Positions 33,416 through 42,877 of a stretch of DNA of 64,000 nt are shown in pieces (position 1 is the first letter of the stretch; each line of letters begins with the position of its first letter). Under the pieces are notes generated by a model. That model was not told the origin of the DNA, ran no database searches, and was given only the letters and a program-made list of their open reading frames with translations. The position numbers and the translations under genes were made by a program. The stretch comes from Deltaproteobacteria bacterium (GTDB lineage: Bacteria; Desulfobacterota; Desulfarculia; Adiutricales; Adiutricaceae), in NCBI GenBank assembly GCA_031273455.1, contig JAISRZ010000096.1, positions 39,690 through 103,689 on the forward strand, in the 5' to 3' direction.

Positions 33416-35617
33416 ATGAGAAAGTTAATGATGTTGTTTTTTTGTTTTGGAGTTGTTTATGTAGCGCAACCTCTTTGGGCGCAGAGCGGAGAAACTGAGG
33501 GCCAGGATGTTCGCTCTTTAGGGGAAATTGAAATTCAGGTTGAGGAGCCAGTTAAGGCTAGACTATTGGAAAATAAGCTCTCTTCGGATCTAGGCGAATA
33601 CGGGCAAAGGGTCCAGATTATTGACGGTCAAACTTTGGTTGACTCGGGTTATCCGACTCTCTACCAGGCTCTGTCCAAGCTTGTCCCTGGCTTGTATTTT
33701 CCTACAAATACTCATTCAGCCCAGATAATGGGCGATACTCAAATGAGGATGAATGGCTCTACGGATTTTTTGGTCTTGCTGGACGGAGTCAGGCTCAACA
33801 ATCGTCTTTTTGGGCGCACATCGTCTCCAGACGTGATTGGAGTTCACATAGTCGATCACGTTGAAATTCTGTCTGGCGGTGAAGGCTTATTTTACGGAAC
33901 TGACGCGACAGGTGGGGTAATTAATGTCGTCACCAAAGCGGCAACTGAAAAAAAAGGCGGTTCTGTGCGCCTCAGCTATGGATCGTACAATAACAAAGAC
34001 GCCAGCGCATACGTCACTGGAGGAGCTGGTGGCCACAAATTTCTAATTTACGGGCACATGGAGGATTTTGACGGGTACCCGATAGTTGACGATGAAAAAG
34101 TTTGGCAAAACGCCGCGTTCGCTGTCCCAGCCATGCTTCATCCAATCGGTGGCAGGGAATGGAGCCAAAAAAGATACAATTTTGGATTTAAGTATAGTAA
34201 GGAATTTGATTTGCACAGACCGTCATCAGGCGCTCTGGATTTTGGGTTTTTCAAAAATGACCGTGAAATTCTAACTCCTTCACCATGCTTAAATTCTGGA
34301 AAAGTTACTCCTCTACCAAGTGATTGTTCTGTTTATGATGAATATGTATTTTATGAAACGATAAGTTTTTTAAAATGGTCACAAGACATCACAGATCAAT
34401 ATAACTTTTCTATAAAATTTTATTATCATGAACAGTGGGCTGAGCAGACCGCTTTAAGAGCTAATGGAGTTTATTCCGCCCAAAACACAGAATACGGTTT
34501 TGAGGATTGGGGAATCCATCTAATGAACAGCTTCACATTTGAACAGGGAACAAAGATCCTGTTCGGTGTTGAATATCAGAACTATTGGGGTAAAGACGAC
34601 CTCATGAGAACCCCTGCGACGCCTCATGAGGAGATTGTCGCTATATACGCGAGCTTAAGGCCACATTTTGATTTTTGGCCTGGTTGGAAAACCTCTATGG
34701 GCCTTCGCTACACCTATAATAAAGACGCAAAGTCGACAATCTGGAACGTTACTAGTAAAATGCCATTTTTCAATGACACAATGTATTTTTCGTCCAGAGT
34801 TGGAACTTCATTTAAATTGCCTACTACATCGCAACTGTTCGCCATACCTGGAGTGCCTACACCAACCTCTCGGACGGAAGGGAATCCTGGTCTTAAACCC
34901 CAAAAAAGTATGTACGTTAACCTTGGCCTTGGCGGAAAGTGGCTTTATGGTGGCTTTGACGCCTACGCTTTTTGGGAAACTATAACCGATAACATAAGAA
35001 CAGTTACCGGCTCCGGAATTCCTATGCCTAGTGTAGGCGGTAACGCCAATAAATATCAGAACATGGATGAAAAAACTAGGCAAAGGGGCTATACTTTTAA
35101 TGGCCATCTTGGTCCTTACTCTGGGTTAACCCTTTCAGGATCAATCACCAAACAGGTAAGAATCGTTGATGGGAAAAAAGCTGAATATGAAAACTTGTTT
35201 CCTGAATATTTTGGCAATGTGAATTTAAGATGGGATGGAAATATTGGCGACTGGAAAACAGGTATTGGTCTAGTGAATACTTACACCGGAAAAATGAAGT
35301 ATGAATGGGCCGCAGCCTCTGCCACCGCTTCTCGCCCCGCCTCTCCTCGAGCTGTTAGATCATATGGAGACTATTGGATATCAGATTTGAATTTTCACGT
35401 CAAACCAAATGAGCAACTGACAGTTTCATTAGAATTAAGCAATATTTTTAATAAACAAACTATTTACAACTACCAAACTAGCCGGGTTCACTTGGGAAGA
35501 GTTCTACCGATTCCAGGTGGGCCGCTTGACGGACTACAGTCTAGCGATGGGTATTATTACTTTGGTTACAGAAACGCCCCATTCACCGCTACATTAAGCG
35601 TAACCTATGATTTTTAA
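33416..35617 (+). CDS. TonB-dependent outer-membrane receptor 2
   Basis: A signal peptide ends L-W-A before Q-S-G (residue 22). The plug (about 65-175) has V-L-L-D-G-V-R-L-N-N, H-V-E-I-L-S-G-G-E-G-L-F-Y-G-T-D-A-T-G-G-V-I-N-V-V, typical of the vitamin B12/siderophore receptor family. The barrel ends in the classical terminal aromatic (V-T-Y-D-F). It is only distantly similar to receptor 1 despite the shared leader. It contains more cysteines and less native codon use than receptor 1, so it may have been acquired separately. A DUF4198 gene follows after 239 bases. Confidence 0.92.
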   Translation: MRKLMMLFFCFGVVYVAQPLWAQSGETEGQDVRSLGEIEIQVEEPVKARLLENKLSSDLGEYGQRVQIIDGQTLVDSGYPTLYQALSKLVPGLYFPTNTHSAQIMGDTQMRMNGSTDFLVLLDGVRLNNRLFGRTSSPDVIGVHIVDHVEILSGGEGLFYGTDATGGVINVVTKAATEKKGGSVRLSYGSYNNKDASAYVTGGAGGHKFLIYGHMEDFDGYPIVDDEKVWQNAAFAVPAMLHPIGGREWSQKRYNFGFKYSKEFDLHRPSSGALDFGFFKNDREILTPSPCLNSGKVTPLPSDCSVYDEYVFYETISFLKWSQDITDQYNFSIKFYYHEQWAEQTALRANGVYSAQNTEYGFEDWGIHLMNSFTFEQGTKILFGVEYQNYWGKDDLMRTPATPHEEIVAIYASLRPHFDFWPGWKTSMGLRYTYNKDAKSTIWNVTSKMPFFNDTMYFSSRVGTSFKLPTTSQLFAIPGVPTPTSRTEGNPGLKPQKSMYVNLGLGGKWLYGGFDAYAFWETITDNIRTVTGSGIPMPSVGGNANKYQNMDEKTRQRGYTFNGHLGPYSGLTLSGSITKQVRIVDGKKAEYENLFPEYFGNVNLRWDGNIGDWKTGIGLVNTYTGKMKYEWAAASATASRPASPRAVRSYGDYWISDLNFHVKPNEQLTVSLELSNIFNKQTIYNYQTSRVHLGRVLPIPGGPLDGLQSSDGYYYFGYRNAPFTATLSVTYDF

Positions 35618-35856
35618 ACGTAGGATAGCGATATTAAGCGAGTAATTGTCGCGACTTTCTATGCGGCGCTAATGGGCCTGGTTACTCCAGGCCCAATAAT
35701 CTAAACGCGACTCTGGCGGTAAACCCTGGATTGAAAAGTCATTGATTGGGATAGCTAAATTAGGTTTTAAGTCAATGATTATACAACTGATTTAGTTATA
35801 AATTATATAGACAGTAAATTTTATTTTATTGCTGTTTAAACATTAAGGAGGCTAAA

Positions 35857-36639
35857 ATGAAACAGCGAGTTTTGTTTATCGCTCTATTCATGCTTATTTT
35901 GTCATTTGAGTCCAATTCGCTGGCTCATGAATACTGGACTGAGGCCTTAAACCCAAAAGTCAACCAGAAGCTGACGGCTATAATTGGTCGCGGACGCTAT
36001 TATCCCGTTTTAGAGGAAGTGAAAGCCGAGAATATTCCCTTGCGTTTCCTTCCCCCAAAAGTTTATGGCGACAATGGTGAGCTTACCCTTGAGCAAGGAG
36101 TGATCCCTCGTGAGTACGTTACCATTGATACAGTTGGCCCTGGCAATTACGTGATAACGACTGACACACCGGGTGGCTTTTCCACAAGAACTAAGACAGG
36201 CTGGTCCTACGACCCGAAAAATAAGCTGGAAGACGCTGTCCACTGTTCCAATTATTATCGATACGGTAAGGAAGCGATAATTCTTGGTAAAGCGAAATAC
36301 AGCGGTCTAGCCGAAAAACCCGTTGGCCAAACCTTGGAATTCGTTCCTCAGGCGGACCCATCCCAAATTAAGTCTGGCCAACCTTTCCCGGTCAAAATAC
36401 TCTACAAAGGTCAGCCTCTGAGCGGCGGGGAGGTGACGGCTGTAGTAGCCGGTGTTGACCAAGGGCATAGGGCCGTTTTTTTTCGGTCAACCACCGACAA
36501 AGAGGGAATTGTCAACATTATTCCCCTGATAGCGGGTGACTGGTTGGCCAGGGTCGTGGTTGAAGAGCCGTACCCCGATCAAAAAGTTTGCGATCAATAT
36601 AACTATACAACAACTTATACTTTTAAAGTGATTAAATAA
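35857..36639 (+). CDS. DUF4198 periplasmic protein (NikK-like), copy 2
   Basis: A paralogue of the gene at 22.1 kb with the same length (260 residues) and block order. Its signal peptide ends S-L-A at residue 23, so the mature protein again begins with His (H-E-Y-W). Shared stretches include K-Y-S-G-L-A, L-E-F-V-P-Q-A-D-P-S and P-L-S-G-G-E-V. It has A-A-G-G-A-G-G upstream. Being next to receptor 2, it probably works with it in the periplasm. Its codon use is less biased than that of copy 1. Confidence 0.85.
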   Translation: MKQRVLFIALFMLILSFESNSLAHEYWTEALNPKVNQKLTAIIGRGRYYPVLEEVKAENIPLRFLPPKVYGDNGELTLEQGVIPREYVTIDTVGPGNYVITTDTPGGFSTRTKTGWSYDPKNKLEDAVHCSNYYRYGKEAIILGKAKYSGLAEKPVGQTLEFVPQADPSQIKSGQPFPVKILYKGQPLSGGEVTAVVAGVDQGHRAVFFRSTTDKEGIVNIIPLIAGDWLARVVVEEPYPDQKVCDQYNYTTTYTFKVIK

Positions 36640-36670
36640 TTTTATTATTTTTAATAGACAATTAATTTTC

Positions 36671-36707
36671 GACAGAAAAACCGTCTTTATAGGCGGTTTT
36701 TCTGTCA
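36671..36707. terminator. Bidirectional terminator after DUF4198 copy 2
   Basis: gacagaaaaaccg... and its complement form a long inverted repeat with A-runs and T-runs on both sides of a ccg/cgg core, 32 bases after the stop. Confidence 0.8.
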
Positions 36708-36789
36708 ACTTTGCGCTCTTATCGGCCGAACGCCGCCACCAGCCGCGGACAATCGCCGCCTATTGCCAGCCCAAGTCGATGATTTCCTA

Positions 36790-37160
36790 GTTTTTGCGCC
36801 AGTGTCCTCCTGGAAGATGGCCTCGGCCTTCTTTTTGGAGATCCTCTCCCTAACATAATTGGCTAGGACCCTTTACCTCTCGGCTCCGGTCATGACGGTT
36901 CTTGTCACCTGAGCAATGCCTTCCTCTGGTCGGATCCAGAAATGCGCTATAGGGAGAGTTCCGAGAACAATCTGTTCATCCCGTCAACCACAAGTCTTGC
37001 CTCCACTTCTGTGAATATAGCCAGATCGATGTTGTCATACGACAGGTTGGAGTAGGCGGCGCTGGCAAGATGCCGATCCTTGTCAACCTCCGTTAGCATC
37101 CCCTTGAGGCCGTGTTTTATCGCGATGACCGCCTATCGACTCTAACGTCTTTGACGCCAC
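36790..37160 (-). pseudogene. Decayed protein-coding fragment, family unknown
   Basis: On the minus strand one frame reads V-I-A-I-K-H-G-L-K-G-M-L-T-E-V-D then D-N-I-D-L-A-I-F-T-E-V-E-A-R-L-V before a stop. Another frame further on reads A-E-A-I-F-Q-E-D-T-G. Together these suggest a gene broken by frameshifts. I could not recognise the family. Confidence 0.4.
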
Positions 37161-37184
37161 AACCTCCCCAAATCTCGCCAAAAT

Positions 37185-37690
37185 AAACCTCCCTCACCAT
37201 AAAGGCTTCGGGCGGCTTTATTATTATCCGTTACGGCCAGTTAAAACCCGGACTATCATTGGAACGACTATTTCTTCTCGTCCTTAACTTCCTCAAACTC
37301 AGCGTCCACCACGTTATCGTCCGCCGCGGCGGCCCCGAAGCCAGCTTAACCTTCACCGAGGTCCGGTCCGCCGCCATAGGTCTGGCCTTGGGCTTGCCGC
37401 TAGTTATGGCTGGCCTCAGGGCGCTGTAGATGAGGCTATCAGTCTTATTCTTCCACCAGTCGCTGACGGGCCTTTTCTTCCTCCGCGAGGCCGCGATCTG
37501 GATGGACCGCTCTTTTCCGGTCCCTAGGTACTTAGCCGAGACGTGGACAAGGCCGTTGGCGTCAATGTCAAAGGTCACCTAAATCCGCGGGACGCCCCGG
37601 GGAGCCGGAAAAACGCCCACCAACTTAAAACGACCAAAAGTCTTGTTCCCGCTGGCTATTTCTCCCTCGCCCTGGAGGAGGCGCTGGATC
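37185..37690 (-). pseudogene. Decayed copy of the 3' end of dnaK with its terminator (copy 2)
   Basis: Aligns by eye with 40083 to about 40815 of the true dnaK region but with internal deletions and many substitutions. Recognisable words are the hairpin at the terminator, gatctggatgga, gcgtcaatgtcaaaggtcacct and gacgccccgggga. It extends further into the gene than copy 1, and lies in the same orientation. It abuts a DUF1343 remnant. Confidence 0.8.
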
Positions 37691-37694
37691 CACC

Positions 37695-37940
37695 CTAGCC
37701 AAGTCCTTTGGAAGGGAACCAATGTTTCTCAAGGTCGTGGGGATCGCCAGCCCTATTAAACAGGTTGGAACCGCCTATATTGGCTCCGCCTTTTTCCCGC
37801 GAGCTAAAATGTTCCATCATAAACTCCCCGTGGTTATCTTTTGGGAGGAACATTTTGAGTCAAATTTTACAAATGGCGCTGGGAAACACATCGGCGGGGT
37901 GGACCTTTACGCCTATTTTCCCCAGCTTTACTCGAACTAA
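37695..37940 (+). pseudogene. Remnant of a DUF1343 (NamZ-like) gene
   Basis: In pieces it reads [13 protein letters not shown] and, after a frameshift, K-L-P-V-V-I-F-W-E-E-H-F then A-G-K-H-I-G-G-V-D-L-Y. These match V-L-W-E-G-T-N-V-S-E-G-R-G and K-L-P-G-V-I-F...A-G-E-V-C-G-G-I-D-L in the intact gene at 27.7 kb. Enough differences remain that it may derive from a diverged second paralogue. Confidence 0.7.
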
Positions 37941-37990
37941 GTGAAAAGAGGTTTTTTACAGTTTAATCTTTTATATTTATGATAATTTAT

Positions 37991-38470
37991 TTAAATCAAA
38001 ACTTTATTTTCACGTAGAAAATCGATAAAAGTAATATATCTAATCTTATAATCATCACAAACATTAGGTATTTTTTCTGGATTATCTTTTCCAGCTCTAG
38101 TTTCACTAGAAACAAGCGTACAATTATGTTTCTTTGCTAAAGCAATTACAAATGGATCGGCGTTATTTGATTTTTTTGAACCTGTAACTAACTTAGGATA
38201 TTTTTTTAATATATCCCTTACTTCCATATAAATATAATATGTATTTTTAAAAAATATATGTTTATTCCTTTCTGCAAGTTCAACTATGTCATCATTGCAA
38301 ATGTGTAATTCTTTGAAGACTTCTATAGATGATATGGCTATTCCATCATTTAATAATGACTCAAAAATTTTCCATAAACTATCAAATATTGTCAGAGGAT
38401 AAATTTTTTGCAAATTAATAAATACATTTGTATCTAATATATATTTGATAGTACTCAAGAGAAGCACCAA
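37991..38470 (-). CDS. DUF4411 PIN-like toxin/nuclease, module 1
   Basis: A PIN-domain protein of 159 residues with the first acidic residue in I-L-D-T-N-V-F, a Glu in I-S-S-I-E-V-F-K-E-L, D in N-A-D-P-F-V-I-A-L-A and E in L-V-S-S-E-T. These acidic residues would coordinate Mg2+/Mn2+ for RNA cleavage. The gene overlaps the end of the ImmA/IrrE gene by about 16 bases; the start is uncertain (TTG 38470, GTG 38467 or a later TTG). Together they form a toxin-antitoxin-like pair. AT-rich and probably horizontally acquired. Confidence 0.8.
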   Translation of the reverse strand: MVLLLSTIKYILDTNVFINLQKIYPLTIFDSLWKIFESLLNDGIAISSIEVFKELHICNDDIVELAERNKHIFFKNTYYIYMEVRDILKKYPKLVTGSKKSNNADPFVIALAKKHNCTLVSSETRAGKDNPEKIPNVCDDYKIRYITFIDFLRENKVLI

Positions 38471-39621
38471 TCTTCCACTTTACTGAAATGATGTATGCGC
38501 AATTTAGATAAAAAGAGGGAAGCGTCTCTGGCGGTAATAATTTCTTGGTTGTAAGCGTTTAGTACTGTGCGGGCGTATAGTTTGCCAACCTGAGAACAAA
38601 TATCAGCAGTTGGAGGCATAAAACCACTTTTTTTAGACTTTTCTTTTATAATTTCATATTCTTTTGTATATTCAGACAGTTTTTTTATATATAAATCACG
38701 GTTAATTTTGCCAGTAGTTAATAAACGACCAATTATAACTTCCCTGCTTACAGTAAATTTTTTTGCTAATTTCTTTATACAAATTTCATTACAACTATAT
38801 TCATTAATTAAATTCCAATTGCTGTCTAAAATTAGATTTTTTACAGGTACTAAAACTTCAGCTGCTATTTTATTACACTTTTGTTCAATTTCGTTATAAC
38901 TAAGCATAGTAAAATTATCACAAATTCCAGGTGTTCTTGTTACAATATGTACTAATTCATGGATAAGTGAAAAAATTCTTGCGTTATATTCATCTTTTCG
39001 ATTAACTACAATTATTGGAAATATATCATCATATATAGACATTCCACGAATTTCTTCAGTACTTAAATCCCCTGTTTGGAAAACTAAAAAACCAATTGTA
39101 GAAAGATAATCTCTGTAATAGTTAAAGGCTTCTCCGGAGTCTTTAAATTTTATCTGATTATCTATAGTCAAACCGAGAATCTGTCGAAGCTTTTCAGCTA
39201 TATATATGTCATCATAAGCACTAATATCAATAAATTCCCGAAAATGAGGAAATTCTATTTCCTGCTCAGTATAAAGCTCTATCATGACGTCCCGTCTCAT
39301 AACGGCTTCATCGATTAAATACCGTAACTTAATAGATATTTCCCCTAAAGGTTGATTTCTTAACGTTCGATAGTCTGTGTTTTGCGGTAATTTAGGGTTT
39401 TTGGGAGGAACATCTAAAAAGAGCCAAGCAAAGGGAATTTTAACGGCTTTAGCGAATTTTTCAGCTTGAGCTGTTGTGGGTAAAGCGGTCCCTTTCTCCC
39501 ATTCTTGGTATTTTTCAATGGGAATACCTATTAAATTGGCTACTGTTTCAGCTGAGAATGAAAGCCTTTCTCTGCCCCAAACCAGTATATTAGGTGATAC
39601 TGGAGCCCTAACAATTGACAT
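38455..39621 (-). CDS. XRE regulator fused to an ImmA/IrrE metallopeptidase, module 1
   Basis: The N-terminal helix-turn-helix (L-S-F-S-A-E-T-V-A-N-L-I-G-I...Y-Q-E-W-E-K-G) is followed by a peptidase domain with an intact zinc motif H-E-L-V-H and the later E-Q-K-C-N-K-I-A-A-E-V-L-V-P block that supplies the third ligand. Such proteins bind their own promoter and cleave a regulator when triggered, controlling a partner toxin or mobile element. I choose the ATG at 39621, giving the typical M-S-I-V-R-A-P-V start; an ATG at 39672 adds 17 residues. Co-transcribed with the DUF4411 gene. Confidence 0.88.
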   Translation of the reverse strand: MSIVRAPVSPNILVWGRERLSFSAETVANLIGIPIEKYQEWEKGTALPTTAQAEKFAKAVKIPFAWLFLDVPPKNPKLPQNTDYRTLRNQPLGEISIKLRYLIDEAVMRRDVMIELYTEQEIEFPHFREFIDISAYDDIYIAEKLRQILGLTIDNQIKFKDSGEAFNYYRDYLSTIGFLVFQTGDLSTEEIRGMSIYDDIFPIIVVNRKDEYNARIFSLIHELVHIVTRTPGICDNFTMLSYNEIEQKCNKIAAEVLVPVKNLILDSNWNLINEYSCNEICIKKLAKKFTVSREVIIGRLLTTGKINRDLYIKKLSEYTKEYEIIKEKSKKSGFMPPTADICSQVGKLYARTVLNAYNQEIITARDASLFLSKLRIHHFSKVEDWCFS

Positions 39622-39672
39622 TTCTTTTCTTACCGCGCTTTTTATATTCCTACCAAATTTATAATAATACAA

Positions 39673-40082
39673 AAATAGTATTAATTATTAGATCTTTTTA
39701 TTAAGAAGCGACCACGTAAACTGGAATAACCGTGGGTGAAAACCCTCTAAAATTGGAGTGTGTCCTATTATGAAAGGAGTGTCAAACCTTGTCAACTACT
39801 GGATCCTTTTTGGGCCGTTCCGGCGAAAGGACCCTTAAGAAGCGGTGAAGCGTTAATAGTGGAAATCCTGGCCAGCTAACTGGTCGAGGCGATATAAGAC
39901 GCCAAGGCGGTGGCTACACGATAGCGCCAAATTTAAAGGCGTTTTCACCCGTCTTTTTGGGGGTCCGCGATGTCCAGTCGAAGCCCCTGGTCTTTGTCCG
40001 GATCCCAAGACGTCCGGCCCTATCTTTCGATAGCGATGATGCGACCACGCGTCTTACGCGCCGTTTCCCCCATCTTCCCCAT
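39673..40082. other. Gene-free stretch between module 1 and dnaK
   Basis: About 410 bases. It includes a word ggaataaccg(c/t)gggtgaaaaccc resembling one near 29.6 kb, and short G/C-rich decayed-looking sequence before the dnaK terminator. No gene or RNA was recognised. Confidence 0.45.
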
Positions 40083-40118
40083 AAAAAAACCGCCCTCACC
40101 ATAAAGGCTTCGGGCGGC
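40083..40118 (-). terminator. Terminator of the hrcA-grpE-dnaK operon
   Basis: Reading the minus strand, gccgccc and gggcggt pair around 15 bases and are followed by seven T. The same structure survives in the two decayed dnaK-tail copies. Confidence 0.85.
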
Positions 40119-40168
40119 TTTATACGATCCATTACGGCCCGTTAAGGCCCGGACTATCTAAGGAACGA

Positions 40169-42109
40169 TTATTTTTTCTCGTCCTTAACTTCCTCAAACT
40201 CCGCGTCCACCACGTTATCGTCCTGGGCCGCGGCCCCACCGCCGCCTTGACCCTCGCCAGGCCCGCCGCCATAGGTCTGACCTTGGTTTTGTTGCTGGTT
40301 CTGACTGGCCTGGGCGTACATCTGCTCGGCCAGTTTGTGGCTAGCTTGGGTTAAGCTGTTGGTCTTGGCCTCGATGGTGGCTTTGTCCCCATTGTCCAAG
40401 ACGGCCTTCAGATCAGCCACCGCTGACTCCACCTGGCTCCGGGTGTTGGGATCGACCTTATCTCCTAGCTCGCTAAGGTTCTTTTCGGTGCTGTAGATGA
40501 GGCTGTCAGCCTTGTTCTTCAGCTCCACCAGTTGCTTCCGGGCCTTGTCTTCCTCCGCGTGGATCTCGGCGTCCTTAATGAGCTTTTGGATCTCCTCTTC
40601 GCTTAGACCGCTAGAGGCCGTGATCTGGATGGACTGCTCTTTTCCGGTCCCTAGGTCCTTAGCCGAGACGTGGACAATGCCGTTGGCGTCAATGTCAAAG
40701 GTCACCTCGATCTGGGGGACGCCCCGGGGAGCCGGGGGAATGCCCACCAGCTCAAAGCGGCCTAAGGTCTTGTTGCCGCTAGCCATTTCCCGCTCGCCCT
40801 GGAGGACGTGGATGGAAACCGCTGGCTGGTTGTCCGTGGCCGTGGAGTAAATCTGGCTCCGTTTGGTCGGGATGGTGGTGTTCTTTTCGATTAAGCGGGA
40901 AAAGACCTCGCCTTGGGTCTCAATGCCTAAAGACAGAGGAGTGACGTCGAGTAAAAGAACGTCTTTCACGTCGCCCTTTAAAACGCCGCCCTGGATAGCC
41001 GCGCCCACGGCCACGACCTCATCCGGGTTCACGCCTTTGTGGGGCTCTTGACCGAAGATCTTCCGGACCTGCTCCACCACTTTGGGCATCCTGGTCATGC
41101 CGCCAACCAAAATAACCTCATTAATGTCTTTGGCCGCTAGCCCCGCGTCTTTTAAGGCCGTCTGGCAAGGGCCAACCACTTTATTGACCAAATCATCGAC
41201 TAAGCTTTCCAGCTTGGAGCGGGTTAGCTTTAAGTTAAGGTGCTTGGGCCCCGAGGCGTCGGCGGTGATAAAGGGAAGGTTAATGTCCGTCTCCATGGAG
41301 GTGGAGAGCTCCATCTTGGCCCGTTCGGCGGCCTCTTTTAAGCGCTGGAGGGCCATCTTGTCGTTTAATAGGTCAATCCCCTGCTCTTTCCGAAACTCCG
41401 CCGCTAGCCAATCAATAATCCGCTTATCAAAATCCTCGCCGCCCAAAAAAGTGTCGCCGTTGGTGCTCTTAACCTCAAAGACCCCATCGCCGATCTCTAA
41501 GATCGAAATATCAAAGGTGCCGCCGCCAAGGTCAAAGACGGCGATCTTCTGGTCGGTCTTTTTATCTAAGCCGTAAGCTAAAGCCGCGGCCGTGGGCTCG
41601 TTAATGATCCGGAGAACGTTTAAGCCCGCGATGCGACCGGCGTCTTTAGTGGCCTGACGCTGACTGTCATTAAAGTAAGCGGGGACCGTGATAACCGCGT
41701 CAGTGACCGTTTCGCCCAAGTAGTTTTCCGCGGTCTGCTTCATCTTGGTCAAAACCATGGCCGAGATCTCGGCTGGGGAGTAAACTTTACCCCGCACTTC
41801 CACGGCGGCGTCGCCATTGTCGGCTTTAACGATGGCGTACGGGGCCACGTCCAGGTCTTTCCGGACCTCCGGGGAATCGTATTTCCGGCCAATTAAGCGC
41901 TTAACCGCGTAAATGGTGGCCTCCGGGTTGGTCACGGCCTGGCGCTTGGCCACCTGGCCCACCGGCCGTTCGCCGCCTTCAGTGAAAGCCACCACGGAAG
42001 GCGTGGTCCGGTTACCCTCGGTGTTGGGGATAACCTTGGGGTCGCCACCCTCCATCAAAGCCACGCAAGAATTGGTCGTGCCTAAATCAATGCCAATAAC
42101 TTTTGACAT
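40169..42109 (-). CDS. dnaK: Chaperone DnaK (Hsp70)
   Basis: Full-length Hsp70: [10 protein letters not shown] at the N-terminus, the phosphate-2 motif [22 protein letters not shown] at the interdomain linker and D-A-E-F-E-E-V-K-D at the C-terminus, after a Gln/Gly-rich segment. It refolds proteins and regulates heat-shock with GrpE and DnaJ (no dnaJ in the window). I choose the start at 42109 from G-G-A-G-G five bases upstream; a preceding in-frame ATG adds four residues. It is last in the hrcA-grpE-dnaK operon. Two degenerate copies of its 3' end lie at 32.2 and 37.2 kb. Confidence 0.98.
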   Translation of the reverse strand: MSKVIGIDLGTTNSCVALMEGGDPKVIPNTEGNRTTPSVVAFTEGGERPVGQVAKRQAVTNPEATIYAVKRLIGRKYDSPEVRKDLDVAPYAIVKADNGDAAVEVRGKVYSPAEISAMVLTKMKQTAENYLGETVTDAVITVPAYFNDSQRQATKDAGRIAGLNVLRIINEPTAAALAYGLDKKTDQKIAVFDLGGGTFDISILEIGDGVFEVKSTNGDTFLGGEDFDKRIIDWLAAEFRKEQGIDLLNDKMALQRLKEAAERAKMELSTSMETDINLPFITADASGPKHLNLKLTRSKLESLVDDLVNKVVGPCQTALKDAGLAAKDINEVILVGGMTRMPKVVEQVRKIFGQEPHKGVNPDEVVAVGAAIQGGVLKGDVKDVLLLDVTPLSLGIETQGEVFSRLIEKNTTIPTKRSQIYSTATDNQPAVSIHVLQGEREMASGNKTLGRFELVGIPPAPRGVPQIEVTFDIDANGIVHVSAKDLGTGKEQSIQITASSGLSEEEIQKLIKDAEIHAEEDKARKQLVELKNKADSLIYSTEKNLSELGDKVDPNTRSQVESAVADLKAVLDNGDKATIEAKTNSLTQASHKLAEQMYAQASQNQQQNQGQTYGGGPGEGQGGGGAAAQDDNVVDAEFEEVKDEKK

Positions 42110-42244
42110 ATCTTCCTCCAAAAATAATTAAATTTTATAATTTTTATTATATTATAAATTTTGTTTGTCTAAACCCAGCCTTAAGGGAAAATTATTTAGT
42201 TAAAAACCACTATCTTTCCCCTAAGGCTCCTTAATCCTAATTCT

Positions 42245-42850
42245 TTAAGCCGCGGGGTTTTTCACCACCATGACTTTAGCCGGTCTCAGCAACCGATCGC
42301 CCAAAAAATAGCCTTTGGCCACTTCCCGGGAGACAGTCATATCGGCCAGCTCGGGATCCGGCTCTTGCCCTAAAGCCTCATGGACGTTAGGGTCAAAGGT
42401 TTGCCCCCGGCTCACCTCCACTTCCTTAAACCCCCGCTCCAACAACGAGACCATAAAGCCCTTTAAGGTCATCCTGACCCCTTCGGCCAGGTTCTTAGCC
42501 GCCGGAATGGACTCGTCAGCGTAGTTTAAGGCCAGATTTAAGTTATCCAAGACCGGGACTAGCCCTCTTAGTAAACCTTCAGTGGCGTACCGCCGCGTCT
42601 CCTCGTTCTCTTTTTTGGACCGCCGCTTTAAGTTTTCCATCTCAGCTAAGGTCCTTAAGTACAGGTCATGGTATTTATGGGCCTCGCCTTCCCAGTCGAA
42701 AGGGGCGTTATTAGGGGCTTCCTCCGCGCTGGGAACCTCATCGCCAAGGGCCTCTTCAGAGCCTATCAGCGTGGTCTCCTCGGCCGTTGGGGTCCCTTCT
42801 GGGGTGTCTAGGGTCTCTTCGGTCTGGCCAGCGTGTTCGCCATTATCCAT
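42245..42850 (-). CDS. grpE: Nucleotide exchange factor GrpE
   Basis: An acidic disordered N-terminus is followed by the long coiled-coil (Y-H-D-L-Y-L-R-T-L-A-E-M-E-N-L-K-R-R) and the C-terminal beta domain with V-S-R-G-Q-T-F-D-P-N-V-H-E-A-L. It releases ADP from DnaK. The start is set by G-G-A-G in the short upstream frame (ATG 42850); the ATG at 42862 overlaps that site. It lies 27 bases after hrcA and 135 bases before dnaK. Confidence 0.96.
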   Translation of the reverse strand: MDNGEHAGQTEETLDTPEGTPTAEETTLIGSEEALGDEVPSAEEAPNNAPFDWEGEAHKYHDLYLRTLAEMENLKRRSKKENEETRRYATEGLLRGLVPVLDNLNLALNYADESIPAAKNLAEGVRMTLKGFMVSLLERGFKEVEVSRGQTFDPNVHEALGQEPDPELADMTVSREVAKGYFLGDRLLRPAKVMVVKNPAA

Positions 42851-42877
42851 GAATAACTCCATATTATATATATTTTT

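Larger units (their letters stand above)
36640..37990. other. Decayed DNA between DUF4198 copy 2 and the PIN gene
   Basis: 1.35 kb with no intact gene. It holds a terminator, an unrecognised decayed frame on the minus strand, a decayed dnaK tail and a DUF1343 remnant (separate entries). Confidence 0.65.
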
